Assembly: GCA_947038155.1 (NCBI GenBank)
Contig: CAMQVH010000012.1
Location: 1-64,000 of the forward strand
Direction: 5' to 3'
DNA from: an uncultured Bacteroides sp.
GTDB taxonomy: Bacteria > Bacteroidota > Bacteroidia > Bacteroidales > Bacteroidaceae
DNA: 64,000 bases
Shown here: piece after piece, positions 19,431 to 27,034 of the stretch
Position numbering within the stretch: position 1 is the first letter of the stretch
Layout: each line of letters starts with the position of its first letter
Position numbers and translations under genes: made by a program
Notes under the pieces: generated by a model
Told to the model about the DNA's origin: nothing
The model's input: the letters and a program-made list of their open reading frames with translations, nothing else
Database searches by the model: none

Positions 19431-20103
19431 TTTTATTGTTTTTCAGTTCAAAGAATCCCGCCCAATTATTTGCAATCGCTTCATTTATGATTTGAGATGC
19501 AATCGCCGGATTATCTTTGCTCAATTTCACTAATTTGCTGTAACACGCTTTAAGCGACTTTTCCGATTTGTAATTTTCCCGTCTGTCTTTTTTGTATTCA
19601 AGCCAAAGAATAAACGTCTCTAAAAACTCGTTAGATATAAAATCAAAATCTCCATGAGAGACTTTAGAGAGTATATTTTCGTTTGGTTTCTGTTTTAGTT
19701 TATTATAGTCCGTACTATTGGTAGTACTATTGGTTGTCTTATCTCCCCTCTTATCGGTTGGTTTATCGGGCGTATTATCTACCGTATTATTTACGGTAGT
19801 CATTACGGTAGTTTTAAACTCCTTCACAAAAGAATAGGAACTAACAACACGTCTACTTTTACCAGATTTATAATAAATCAATCCTGCGTTTATCAAAGAC
19901 TCGCGAGCTTTTACAAGTGTTCTCTCGTTCACGTTAAGCGCAAAACAAAGTTCAATGTTCGAGCAATCGAAAACGTCCCTCCAATCTTCGCCGTTACAAA
20001 TAGCCACTAATTCGTAAAATAGGGCTTGTTCGGTGGCGGTAAATCTGAAACGTCGTCTCGCTTTTCTCATCTTCTCAGTTAGCGTATATCCGTCTATATT
20101 CAT
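19357..20103 (-). CDS. Phage replication initiator, DnaD/winged-helix type
   Basis: The N-terminal 85 residues look like a winged helix (FTATEQALFYELVAICN...CFALNVNERTLVKARESLINAGLIYY). A low-complexity Thr/Asp-rich linker (about 115-145) follows, then a C-terminal helical domain (ETFILWLEYKKDRRENY...AIASQIINEAIANNWAGFF) seen in DnaD-like or primosomal phage proteins. GTG at 20106 is an alternative start. The protein should bind the phage origin and cooperate with the DnaC-like ATPase just downstream. Confidence 0.72.
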   Translation of the reverse strand: MNIDGYTLTEKMRKARRRFRFTATEQALFYELVAICNGEDWRDVFDCSNIELCFALNVNERTLVKARESLINAGLIYYKSGKSRRVVSSYSFVKEFKTTVMTTVNNTVDNTPDKPTDKRGDKTTNSTTNSTDYNKLKQKPNENILSKVSHGDFDFISNEFLETFILWLEYKKDRRENYKSEKSLKACYSKLVKLSKDNPAIASQIINEAIANNWAGFFELKNNKNEYGNKKQTNSTDSGDTIIRTTVL

Positions 20104-20117
20104 CACACTTATAAAGT

Positions 20118-20267
20118 CTATCGCGCTACATAATAACTACAAATCCTTATCCCTATGGACCGCCCCACTTTAAGGACGGAGCAATAACAAATAAAGTTCT
20201 TTTCTTCTCCGCCGTTCCGACACGTCCGGCAATCGCTTTTGTGTACCTGTGTTGTTTTCTTCGCCAT
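20118..20267 (-). CDS. Small Cys-rich phage protein, 49 aa
   Basis: A 50-codon frame starts at 20267 behind an unusually strong Shine-Dalgarno (AAGGAGG at 20274-20280), six bases upstream. The peptide has a CxxC pair (SDCRTC), then CYC and one more Cys, suggesting a small zinc-binding fold. It fills the gap between the DUF1064-like gene and the initiator gene in the same operon. Confidence 0.6.
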   Translation of the reverse strand: MAKKTTQVHKSDCRTCRNGGEEKNFICYCSVLKVGRSIGIRICSYYVAR

Positions 20268-20268
20268 T

Positions 20269-20619
20269 TTATACCTCCTTTATTCTGATTCCATGAACGT
20301 AAAGCATGAGCTTCCGTTTGATTATATACTCCTTTGTTCGAACTCCTTTCGTATCCTCAACGACATACTCGCCATCTCGATAATAAACGAAGTCTGCGAT
20401 ATAGTAAACGCCTCGTTCTAGAAGTTCCTTTTTACGCAGCATCTTCCGCACTCCCTGCACTTCATAGAAACGATATTGGGGCGAAATAAGCTCGTATTTT
20501 ACTTGCTCTTGCAATCCGGTTATAATCCCCTTCTTTTCGAGTAGTTTCAACTCCTTAGCGCGCCGATACTCCTTTTTAGAGTCGTATCCCTCTATCTTTA
20601 CATTGTTATACTTTACCAT
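20269..20619 (-). CDS. DUF1064-like phage protein (nuclease-like fold), 116 aa
   Basis: The frame extends into the tRNA-like gene, so the ATG at 20619 (MVKYNNVKIEGYDSKKE) is the real start. The pattern YDSKKEYRRAKELKLLEKKG...L--QVKYEL...YIADFVYY-DGEYVVEDTKG matches DUF1064, with YIADF and VVEDTKG resembling the D...ExK of PD-(D/E)XK nucleases. A Holliday junction or DNA-end processing role is inferred. Confidence 0.78.
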   Translation of the reverse strand: MVKYNNVKIEGYDSKKEYRRAKELKLLEKKGIITGLQEQVKYELISPQYRFYEVQGVRKMLRKKELLERGVYYIADFVYYRDGEYVVEDTKGVRTKEYIIKRKLMLYVHGIRIKEV

Positions 20620-20642
20620 GTCTTTATTTTGGTTTGTGAATG

Positions 20643-20757
20643 TGGATAAGCTCGGATTTGAACCGAGATTTGTCGCAGACCGCTTGCGAACGTCCGTCAC
20701 GATCGGAACCAATTCCACGCACTAGGGTGGAGCGTTTACCAATTCCGCCACTTATCC
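20643..20757 (-). tRNA. Atypical phage tRNA-like gene, Leu-like features, isotype uncertain
   Basis: The acceptor arms pair perfectly (GGATAAG with CTTATCC, then A-C-A). TGGCGGAATTGGTAAACGC matches the D-arm of tRNA-Leu, and the T-arm CTCGG-TTCAAAT-CCGAG is ideal. The anticodon arm TCCAC/GTGGA leaves an 8-base loop CCTAGTGC rather than 7, so the anticodon cannot be assigned with confidence. The variable region is about 45 bases and can fold into GGAA/TTCC and CGGAC/GTCTG hairpins. At about 115 bases it is much longer than a normal class II tRNA. It may be a genuine phage tRNA, a suppressor or a decayed copy. Confidence 0.6.
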
Positions 20758-20787
20758 GATTTGCCGGGACTTTCACCCGGCTTATTA

Positions 20788-20967
20788 TTAGAATTTAAGA
20801 GAATCAGCCGCAAGGGAATCACATTTGTATACATGGTATCCATTGCCCGAAATACTTCTTAAAAAATAGACATTGCCTTTGGCGTCTTTAACCAAATGGT
20901 TATTTAATCCATTCCGATCACACGAGAACAGGCAAAGAGCCATTAAAACAAACAGAATCTTTCTCAT
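20788..20967 (-). CDS. Small phage lipoprotein, 59 aa
   Basis: A 60-codon frame begins at 20967 with ATG overlapping the stop of the DUF4494 gene (ATGA). The product has a type II signal peptide (MRKILFVLMALCLFSC) with lipobox LFSC, so Cys16 should be acylated. The 44-residue mature part ends in DSLAADSLKF. A role in superinfection exclusion is possible but is inference from size and location. Confidence 0.68.
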   Translation of the reverse strand: MRKILFVLMALCLFSCDRNGLNNHLVKDAKGNVYFLRSISGNGYHVYKCDSLAADSLKF

Positions 20968-21416
20968 TTACTTTCTCCCTCCTTTACTCCATATGGGTAG
21001 ACATCTACAATCGCCGTTTCTTTCAACGAAATCGAAGAATAATCCGCCATCGTTCCTTTCATACCTTCGTCGAGTTTCTTCATTGCGTCGTGAATGTCTG
21101 CGGCTTGTACCAGAACATTCGTATAAGTCCGCTTTTCTTTACCGCTTACTTCGTCCGCCGTAATAAAAGCGAGTCGTCCGGCATACCATTTATCAGCAGA
21201 ATCTTCTTCGCTCGTAAATATCTCGCTATAATGTGCGCGGGAAATGTCGGACACTGTAAACTCACCGGAGATAAACGGAGTCATTTCTTCGGTTATTCGT
21301 GCTTCTGCTTCGGTAAAACTCAGCGCATCGACTAAATACGGTTCAGTTACTTTCTTTTGTATCCCGTTTTCCATTACTTTCTCGTAACGGATTTTTGTTA
21401 AAAACCAATTGTGCAT
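20964..21416 (-). CDS. DUF4494 family protein, 150 aa
   Basis: The sequence has the DUF4494 pattern common in Bacteroidota phages and chromosomes: MHNWFLTKIRYEK opening, YLVDALSFTEAEARI, KWYAGRLAFITADE...KRTYTNVLVQA and a final ISLKETAIVDVYPY. Function is not known. It lies between the YqaJ recombinase and the small lipoprotein gene. Confidence 0.82.
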   Translation of the reverse strand: MHNWFLTKIRYEKVMENGIQKKVTEPYLVDALSFTEAEARITEEMTPFISGEFTVSDISRAHYSEIFTSEEDSADKWYAGRLAFITADEVSGKEKRTYTNVLVQAADIHDAMKKLDEGMKGTMADYSSISLKETAIVDVYPYGVKEGESK

Positions 21417-21482
21417 AATTTCGTGTTTATTAAATCGTTTATAAAAAATGTGATTAATCGTGTTGTGTTAGTGTTGTGACGG

Positions 21483-22280
21483 TTATTTCTTTGTCAGTTT
21501 GCGTATTTCTTTCCGTAGCTTATAAATCTGATTTTTGATCGGTACGCTGTTTTTCGCATCCGGCTTTAACGTTTCGATCTGTATCTTTAATTCTAGGACC
21601 GATTTTGCCTTATCGACACAATCAAGTAAATCCAGACCGGAACGAATAGATTCGTCTATCATTTCACTAGCTAACCGGATACGGTCATAGAGTTTCTTTA
21701 TATTCTCCACATGATCGGCGCGATTCATTTCAAGTATCCGACCGTCGTTCACGTAGCCGTCATAAATGACGTAATACAGTTTGTCTACGTCCGGGCGACC
21801 GAGGAAATGACCGAGGAATTGCCAGTAGTACTCGTCCTTTTCGTCGATGGTATTCCCGAATTGCAAAGATTCGATTTTACCCTGCGACATCGGACATTTG
21901 ATTTCGCCTAGAGCGATAACTTTCCCGTCGAATCCATACACATAGAAATCGGGTGAATCCCCGAACCCTTCGAACGGTTCATTGAAAACGATGTCGTAAA
22001 AATCGGTTGTACACGACTTGATCTCATTCATTAGTTGGGTCCTCACCCACTCGACCGCTAGCGGTTCGTTTTCGTGTCCCCAATCAAACGCTTTATTACT
22101 TCCGTTTTCCCGTATCGTCCCGGTCCTGCGTTCGTATCGTACTAAATACATCGCATCAAACGCACCCTTACCAAACGGACAACCTTTGCCCGCTTTCATT
22201 AAATCGGGAAGCGTAGAGGCAGTTATTTTGCCTCGTCTCCTTTCCTTCCATTCGATTTCTTTTTGCTCACTTGATTTCAT
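21483..22280 (-). CDS. YqaJ-family viral recombinase/exonuclease
   Basis: This 265-residue protein carries YqaJ signatures: WKERRRGKITAST-LPDLM near the start, DWGHENEPLAVEW, GFGDSPDFYVYG with the metal-binding Asp, and ALGEIKCPMSQGK giving the E-x-K of the PD-(D/E)XK core. The C-terminus is coiled coil. Such nucleases resect DNA 5'-3' for phage recombination. It overlaps the upstream gene by 14 bases and probably works with that protein. Confidence 0.87.
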   Translation of the reverse strand: MKSSEQKEIEWKERRRGKITASTLPDLMKAGKGCPFGKGAFDAMYLVRYERRTGTIRENGSNKAFDWGHENEPLAVEWVRTQLMNEIKSCTTDFYDIVFNEPFEGFGDSPDFYVYGFDGKVIALGEIKCPMSQGKIESLQFGNTIDEKDEYYWQFLGHFLGRPDVDKLYYVIYDGYVNDGRILEMNRADHVENIKKLYDRIRLASEMIDESIRSGLDLLDCVDKAKSVLELKIQIETLKPDAKNSVPIKNQIYKLRKEIRKLTKK

Positions 22281-22752
22281 GTGCTACTAATTCTTTGATT
22301 TGTTCTTTTGTTAGTTTGTATTTCATTTGGACTTGCGCAACTGTATAGCCGCCCGCCAATGCGTCTAGAATGTTTTTCCAGATCGCCGATCCAGTTTCAA
22401 CCGTAGGCAATGAGTTTTCAACTTTCGGGATGAATGGACGAATACGGAGCGAATCAACCTTTTCGCCGAAAGCGTCTACCATCACCGCGCCAATCTGAAT
22501 TTGCTTGTTTATCCATTCTTCGAAATTCGGTGTTTTGAAAATCTTCGTCATAGTTTTGCAGTTCGTCCGGTTGAGGATCATCGGTTTTACATTCTCGAAG
22601 AAGTAAGCAACGAAGCATTCTTCTTTCTTTCCAGACGCACCGACTACCTGTTCTCTTTTCGTTTCACGGATGGTGAGAACTATATCTTTTCCGTCCGGTA
22701 GGCTGTAAGCGCCTAGATAGTCATAATTGAATTGAGTTTTCCAATGTGTCAT
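22267..22752 (-). CDS. Hypothetical phage protein, possible ssDNA-binding partner of YqaJ
   Basis: This 161-residue protein begins with a beta-rich domain (THWKTQFNYDYLGAYSL...DIVLTIRE) that could be an OB-like fold. It ends in a helix-turn-helix-like segment (GYTVAQVQMKYKLTKEQIKELV). It lies immediately upstream of the YqaJ gene, overlapping by 14 bases, where phages often encode an annealing or single-strand binding protein. That role is inferred from context only. Confidence 0.5.
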   Translation of the reverse strand: MTHWKTQFNYDYLGAYSLPDGKDIVLTIRETKREQVVGASGKKEECFVAYFFENVKPMILNRTNCKTMTKIFKTPNFEEWINKQIQIGAVMVDAFGEKVDSLRIRPFIPKVENSLPTVETGSAIWKNILDALAGGYTVAQVQMKYKLTKEQIKELVAHEIK

Positions 22753-22767
22753 AATCGTGTTGTTTGG

Positions 22768-22968
22768 TTATTTAAATATTGCTTTCAGTATGGAAACGAG
22801 AATAATTACAGTTATCAAAATAGCTATGGGAATCCATAAGGGAGACGTTACCCACCACCAAGACCAATTAATACAATTTGTGAGTTTCAATACAATGAAA
22901 ACAATAGTAAGAAGCCCGCAAAAACCAATTTCACTACCTTTTGAGTTATTATTTGTACCCATATTCAT
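22768..22968 (-). CDS. Small phage membrane protein (Fragile-X-F-like)
   Basis: This 66-residue protein has two hydrophobic segments (FCGLLTIVFIVLKLT and WVTSPLWIPIAILITVIILVSIL) joined by a NCINWSWWW turn. The pattern is that of the small transmembrane Fragile-X-F-associated-like proteins often annotated in phages. Function unknown. Confidence 0.7.
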   Translation of the reverse strand: MNMGTNNNSKGSEIGFCGLLTIVFIVLKLTNCINWSWWWVTSPLWIPIAILITVIILVSILKAIFK

Positions 22969-23007
22969 ATACAGTTACCTATACACCGTAAGGTTTTATT
23001 GTTTTGT

Positions 23008-23235
23008 TTAAAAATTATCCGATCCACCTTGATAAAGCGACTCATAACAGCGAGCGCAAACAGTGATTATTTTCGTACCGCGTCTGCCGCGTTCATACGT
23101 TTCGACTTCTATCTCGATTTCTTCGCCCGGTTCGATTTCTTCGCCGCAATCTTCGCAAGTTAGAGTATCAGCAGGACATGCGCCTAGCACCGTACACATT
23201 CGACAGTTACCGATACATTGATGATTCGCCGCCAT
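23008..23235 (-). CDS. Zinc-ribbon-like phage protein, 75 aa
   Basis: It contains three Cys pairs: CIGNCRMC near the start, CEDCGEE and a late CARCYE, with acidic EPGEEIEIEVE between them. The last two pairs form a plausible zinc ribbon. The start overlaps the upstream membrane protein gene by 29 bases. Confidence 0.62.
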   Translation of the reverse strand: MAANHQCIGNCRMCTVLGACPADTLTCEDCGEEIEPGEEIEIEVETYERGRRGTKIITVCARCYESLYQGGSDNF

Positions 23236-23398
23236 GTCTTTTTACGTTTATATAGTTACAGACTAGCACATAGATAATCGTTAGAAACACGATCAGAAGT
23301 GCGATGATAAGTTTGCCCGGTTTCGGTTCGCCTTCTGCGAGGCTGCACGCTAGGAGCATTAAGATGATAGCGATAGGGCTTTGTTTGAGTGTTAGCAT
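23207..23398 (-). CDS. Small membrane protein, 63 aa
   Basis: Two hydrophobic segments (IAIILMLLACSL and LIIALLIVFLTIIYVLVC) separated by EGEPKPG predict a helical hairpin in the membrane. No family is recognised. It belongs to the early phage operon. Confidence 0.55.
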   Translation of the reverse strand: MLTLKQSPIAIILMLLACSLAEGEPKPGKLIIALLIVFLTIIYVLVCNYINVKRHGGESSMYR

Positions 23399-23409
23399 GA
23401 TATTTCGTT

Positions 23410-23658
23410 TTAATTTGGATATTCTTCACTATAAGCGTATCTAAGTACGTCGGACGCTTTACACCTCCATTTACCGTGTTGGTGTGCGGTTGGCTTATCA
23501 GTTGCGATTTTCCCGCGTCCTACTAAATCCTCCAACCTCCGGCGACCTCCGACGATTTCCGCCGACATATTTTTACTAAAGGTTAGTTCTCTCGTAGCGT
23601 CATAAATTCGGTTGATTTCATTCGCTAGTTTCTCATTGTAACGTTCTGCTGTTGTCAT
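23410..23658 (-). CDS. Hypothetical early phage protein, 82 aa (possible HTH)
   Basis: The order is a helical N-terminus (YNEKLANEINRIYDAT), then RRRLEDLVGRGKIATDKPTAHQHGKWRCKASDVLRYA, which reads like a MerR/excisionase-type winged HTH where a grammar of helix-helix-wing ends in KW-CKASDVL. If so, it may be a small DNA-binding or excisionase-like protein. It shares an overlap with the 23655 gene. Confidence 0.5.
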   Translation of the reverse strand: MTTAERYNEKLANEINRIYDATRELTFSKNMSAEIVGGRRRLEDLVGRGKIATDKPTAHQHGKWRCKASDVLRYAYSEEYPN

Positions 23659-24062
23659 TGTAGTCGTGTTAGATAGATTCCTGTTTCGGTTGCTTTCGTT
23701 TTGAATAAGGCTAACCCCTTTCTTTTAAGTTGGCTTGCCGTTGCTTTTGCGGTATCTTCTTTATCTTTGAAGAAAAAAACATAATCAGATACTTTTAAGT
23801 CCAAAAGAGTTTTGCGAGTTGGTTTAAATTCAAAGAAATCTGCTCCATATTCAGATTCAATTCCATCTGCTGTTTTTTTCTCTATCCAATAGTAGGTAGG
23901 AAAACAGGTTCCCTTTATATCCAGTCTCTTGCGAACTTTATCTATCCATTTGAAAGCTTCTTCAATCGTTGGAAACTCCTTAGTTAATACGGAAAGACGC
24001 TGTTCTCCTGTGTAATTTTTCTCAATCTCTGCGTTTGCGATAAATGATGTTTCTGTGTTCAT
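23655..24062 (-). CDS. Hypothetical early phage protein, 135 aa
   Basis: The protein is charged, aromatic-rich and has no membrane segment. The C-terminal part (KATASQLKRKGLALFKTKATETGIYLTRL) looks like a small alpha/beta domain. I do not recognise it. It is co-directional with and overlaps the downstream gene by 4 bases. Confidence 0.55.
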   Translation of the reverse strand: MNTETSFIANAEIEKNYTGEQRLSVLTKEFPTIEEAFKWIDKVRKRLDIKGTCFPTYYWIEKKTADGIESEYGADFFEFKPTRKTLLDLKVSDYVFFFKDKEDTAKATASQLKRKGLALFKTKATETGIYLTRLQ

Positions 24063-24083
24063 TGCTAATATTTTATTTAGTGT

Positions 24084-24278
24084 TTAAAATTCAAAATCAG
24101 TAAATACGCTCTTATCAGGACAGATCAATCTTTCATGATTAACATCTTCGAATTTGTAAGTACTATACTTTTTCTCCGAGCGAACATATTCGCCTTTAAT
24201 CCATACAGGAGCCGAATCGTTATCTTTTAGTCTGAAATATTCGCCTTTCTTTAGTTCTTTTATCTTCTTAATAATCAT
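24084..24278 (-). CDS. Hypothetical early phage protein, 64 aa
   Basis: The pattern KKIKELKKGEYFRLKDNDSAPVWIKGEYVRSEKKYSTYKFEDVNHERLI describes a small all-beta (SH3-like) domain of a type frequent in Bacteroidota phages. Function unknown. Confidence 0.6.
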   Translation of the reverse strand: MIIKKIKELKKGEYFRLKDNDSAPVWIKGEYVRSEKKYSTYKFEDVNHERLICPDKSVFTDFEF

Positions 24279-24329
24279 TGTTGTGTGTATTGTGTAGCCC
24301 CGAAGGGCACGGATTCATATTGAATTGCT

Positions 24330-24506
24330 TTATTTAATACCGCAAAGTTTCGAAACTCTCAATAACTCTTTATCACTCATAAATGCGAGGTCAAAAAATA
24401 CACCTTCATCAAAAGGTTTGTTTTCAGCAAAAGCGGCTTGTTTCATGCTAATCATTATTTGAGTTATCATATTGCCTTTTTCTTTATCGCTCATTCTCAC
24501 TTTCAT
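24330..24506 (-). CDS. First early phage protein, 58 aa
   Basis: A 59-codon frame starts at 24506, about 47 bases downstream of the predicted early start site. The polypeptide is helical (MKVRMSDKEKGNMITQIMI...FMSDKELLRVSKLCGI). It is the first gene of the early lytic operon, a place often used for antirepressor or host take-over proteins. Function is not known. Confidence 0.62.
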   Translation of the reverse strand: MKVRMSDKEKGNMITQIMISMKQAAFAENKPFDEGVFFDLAFMSDKELLRVSKLCGIK

Positions 24507-24559
24507 AATTCCTTTGTTTTATTTGTTAGTTATTTATTCATTCATTAACTTTGATGCGA

Positions 24560-24590
24560 CAAAGATAAGTCCATTATTGGACTATACAAA
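24560..24590 (-). promoter_or_regulatory. Early lytic promoter with embedded operator
   Basis: On the minus strand a -33 TTTG (24590-24587) and -7 TATCTTTG (24567-24560) are separated by exactly 19 bases, the Bacteroides consensus. The spacer contains the operator palindrome at 24568-24583. Repressor bound there should block sigma-factor contact. Confidence 0.82.
24568..24583. promoter_or_regulatory. Operator O1, perfect palindrome AGTCCA-N4-TGGACT
   Basis: A perfect inverted repeat with 6-base arms. The same AGTCCA half-site recurs at 24597-24602 and 24618-24623 in the short intergenic region before the repressor gene. Confidence 0.8.
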
Positions 24591-24596
24591 ACAAAT

Positions 24597-24602
24597 AGTC
24601 CA
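24597..24602. promoter_or_regulatory. Operator half-site O2
   Basis: A single AGTCCA half-site, weakly extended (AATAATTA). It lies between O1 and O3, with start spacing of 29 and 21 bases. Confidence 0.5.
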
Positions 24603-24617
24603 ATAATTAACCAAAAT

Positions 24618-24633
24618 AGTCCATATTTAGACT
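24618..24633. promoter_or_regulatory. Operator O3, AGTCCA-N4-TAGACT
   Basis: A palindrome with one mismatch to the O1 arms, 21 bases before the repressor ATG. It is suited to autoregulation of the repressor gene. Confidence 0.72.
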
Positions 24634-24654
24634 ATTTCCAAATAACAACCAATA

Positions 24655-25347
24655 ATGGAAACACTAGAGAAACTAAGATTTCTAATTGATAAAGAAATAG
24701 TTAGCAGATACGAATTGGCTAAAGATTTAGGAATGAGCAAATCGACATTAACTAATTATTATGAAGGGATAACAACGCCAAGTAGTCTAAGATTGGACGT
24801 TATTGAAACTTATATTAACAAAAGATTCGGATCAAATTTAAATTGTTCAACCGAAAAGCAACAAGATAACCCCTTAGAAAACAATAACTATACCCTTCAT
24901 TACGATGGTCTAAAAGGCAAAGCCATTCCGCATATAGACATAGTAACCGCTTCGTGCGGTCTGCCCAATGGCTTTAACTCTGCAATAACAAAAGGAGACT
25001 GTGAGCGATATATTATCCCCGATATGCCCGGTTGTGATTTCACGATCCGCGCCGGAGGTCGTAGTATGATTAACAGAAACGTCCCAGAACGGAGCATTAA
25101 TGATCGGGACATTGTAGGATGCCGGATCGTTACAACTAGATCACACGTAAGATGGGGTGAGGTATACGCTTTAGCAACATACGACGGTATAATGATAAAA
25201 AAGGTCGAAGAATCAGAACAGGAAGGATATATAAAATGTGTTCCTTTCAATAAGGAAGAAGGTTTTAAACCTTATGATGTTCCGGTCAATGAAATACACG
25301 ATTGGGCACTAGTCGTCGGTGTGGTAAGCGTGAAAACATGGATTTAA
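24655..25347 (+). CDS. Phage repressor, HTH plus S24 peptidase
   Basis: This 230-residue CI-type repressor has an N-terminal HTH (YELAKDLGMSKSTLTNYYEG, about residues 19-39). A C-terminal LexA-like domain shows the cleavage site Ala-Ser-Cys-Gly around residues 99-102, catalytic Ser137 in GGRSM, and a Lys near 182-183 (GIMIKK). It is transcribed divergently from the early operon across three operator sites. RecA-stimulated self-cleavage and prophage induction are expected from the family. Confidence 0.9.
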   Translation: METLEKLRFLIDKEIVSRYELAKDLGMSKSTLTNYYEGITTPSSLRLDVIETYINKRFGSNLNCSTEKQQDNPLENNNYTLHYDGLKGKAIPHIDIVTASCGLPNGFNSAITKGDCERYIIPDMPGCDFTIRAGGRSMINRNVPERSINDRDIVGCRIVTTRSHVRWGEVYALATYDGIMIKKVEESEQEGYIKCVPFNKEEGFKPYDVPVNEIHDWALVVGVVSVKTWI

Positions 25348-25371
25348 ACTAACAATAAATAACAAAACAAA

Positions 25372-25971
25372 ATGAAAAAGCTACTATTTGCATTATTGTC
25401 TGTACTATGTCTAAACGGATGTTCAACTAAAACCGGGACTCCTTTAGAAATATATCTAAATAAACACAATCCCAATTTATCATCATTGGAAATAATCGAA
25501 GTTTCAGAGATAGACAGTATATATTCTCCATATAAAGAATTAATGTCTTTATCTTATATGTATTCAAAACTCGGTGCTGATATAGCAAAACTAAATGCAA
25601 AAGCATTCGAAGCAAAAAGTACTAAAGAGGCTATTTTAATTTTAGATAGCGCTTTGAATATATATAATCAAGAAGATGCAAAACTCGATCCTATAACAAA
25701 CAAGTGCTTTAAATCTATTGATTTCCCTAGTCTGGTAGATGACAAAAATAGAATATATATAAAAGCGAAATATAAAATAGACGGAAAGATCAAGGAACAC
25801 AACTTTTACTTTAACGAGGACGGAAAAACGATCGGACACACTGACGAGGATATACGTAATAGTGCTAATAATGTTCTCTCTGGACTAAACAGTCTCCGCG
25901 ATGCAAAAAGAGAAATAGACAAAGACAAAAGGGATATTAAAAGAGGCGAATATCGATTTAATGCAAAATAA
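25372..25971 (+). CDS. Exported lipoprotein downstream of repressor, 199 aa
   Basis: The N-terminus MKKLLFALLSVLCLNGCST is a type II signal peptide with lipobox NGC. The mature protein is charged and helical with no recognised domain. It follows the repressor by 24 bases and is preceded by the same aacaaaacaaa leader as the next gene. It would be expressed in the lysogen and could be a lysogenic conversion factor (inference). Confidence 0.72.
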   Translation: MKKLLFALLSVLCLNGCSTKTGTPLEIYLNKHNPNLSSLEIIEVSEIDSIYSPYKELMSLSYMYSKLGADIAKLNAKAFEAKSTKEAILILDSALNIYNQEDAKLDPITNKCFKSIDFPSLVDDKNRIYIKAKYKIDGKIKEHNFYFNEDGKTIGHTDEDIRNSANNVLSGLNSLRDAKREIDKDKRDIKRGEYRFNAK

Positions 25972-25990
25972 TAACTAATAACAAAACAAA

Positions 25991-26947
25991 ATGAAGGAGC
26001 TAATATTTCTAATACTGCTATTATTATGCAGTACATCTATGTTCGGTCAAATCAAAACAAAAACCTCAAAAGATAGCTATCTAGTATATAACTATAACGG
26101 GGAATCTTTCGACTCAAATAAAAAGATCAAAGAAGGAGCAGATATAACACTTATCAAAGAGTTTGAACAACATCCAACTTTTTTTATTGTGATTTATAAA
26201 AACAAAGAATATTGCTTAAATAAAGAATGTATTGACAAAACAGTAGTAGATCGATATATCAAAGCTAAAGAGGATAGTCTAAGAGTTATACAACACCGAA
26301 ATGACTCAATAAAATTAGCCGTCCATAAAAGAAAAAATGATTCAATAACAGCAGTGAACAGATTAAGAGACAGTATCAATCAAATTGAAATCGCTAAAAA
26401 GAAACAAGAACTAGATAGTATCAAACACTTAAAAATGAGACAAGCGGCTATCATCATGCAAAAGTATTCAGAAGATCAAAAAGCACTTATAAAGGCAGGC
26501 ATGCCAATTGAAATTGAGTATTTGTACACAAGTGATCCCAATAGTGCGGGTGGTACTAATTTAAACTTTAGACTTAAAAATATATCTCCCAAAGTTATAA
26601 AATATATATCTGTAACTGGCTATCCAATCAATGCAGTTAAGGATAGATGCTATTGTTCTATTAGAAACTACTCACAGATAACGAGAAAAGGTGTGGGACC
26701 AATAGAAGAAGGAGAAGTAGTAGAATACACATGGGAAAACACTTGGTATAATCATACAATAGATAAATATATTCCTGTTTCTATAAATATTCAATACATG
26801 AACGGAAGTTCCATTAATATAATAGGAGAAAAGTTGAAAAAGATTATGAAAGCACCTTTACTAGATAAAGTGTATGACGAAATTTTGAAGGAATATGATA
26901 TAGACTTGAAAGAAGTTATAAAAGACATGAAGGAAGCTAGCCTATGA
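25991..26947 (+). CDS. Secreted protein with coiled coil, 318 aa
   Basis: A signal peptide (MKELIFLILLLLCSTSMFGQ) is followed by a small beta domain that may be SH3-like (about 25-85), then a basic coiled coil (about 90-160, KAKEDSLRVIQHRNDSIK pattern). A beta-sandwich-like C-terminus includes LNFRLKNISPKVIKYI. It is 19 bases after the lipoprotein gene, in the lysogenic transcription unit. Function unknown; surface or periplasmic location is expected. Confidence 0.7.
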   Translation: MKELIFLILLLLCSTSMFGQIKTKTSKDSYLVYNYNGESFDSNKKIKEGADITLIKEFEQHPTFFIVIYKNKEYCLNKECIDKTVVDRYIKAKEDSLRVIQHRNDSIKLAVHKRKNDSITAVNRLRDSINQIEIAKKKQELDSIKHLKMRQAAIIMQKYSEDQKALIKAGMPIEIEYLYTSDPNSAGGTNLNFRLKNISPKVIKYISVTGYPINAVKDRCYCSIRNYSQITRKGVGPIEEGEVVEYTWENTWYNHTIDKYIPVSINIQYMNGSSINIIGEKLKKIMKAPLLDKVYDEILKEYDIDLKEVIKDMKEASL

Positions 26948-26983
26948 TATTAACAGCATCAAAATAACTAACCCCGCAACATC

Positions 26984-27034
26984 ATGGAACTAAAAGATTT
27001 TATAAAAGCTACAATAACCGGAATAGGAATCTAG
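26984..27034 (+). pseudogene. Truncated N-terminus of a short helical protein (trypco2-like)
   Basis: A 16-residue frame MELKDFIKATITGIGI resembles the conserved start of small trypco2-like proteins (MxLKDFI...) and stops at 27032. What follows has no continuation in any frame, so it looks like the remnant of a gene cut at the prophage edge. The short length keeps confidence low. Confidence 0.3.
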
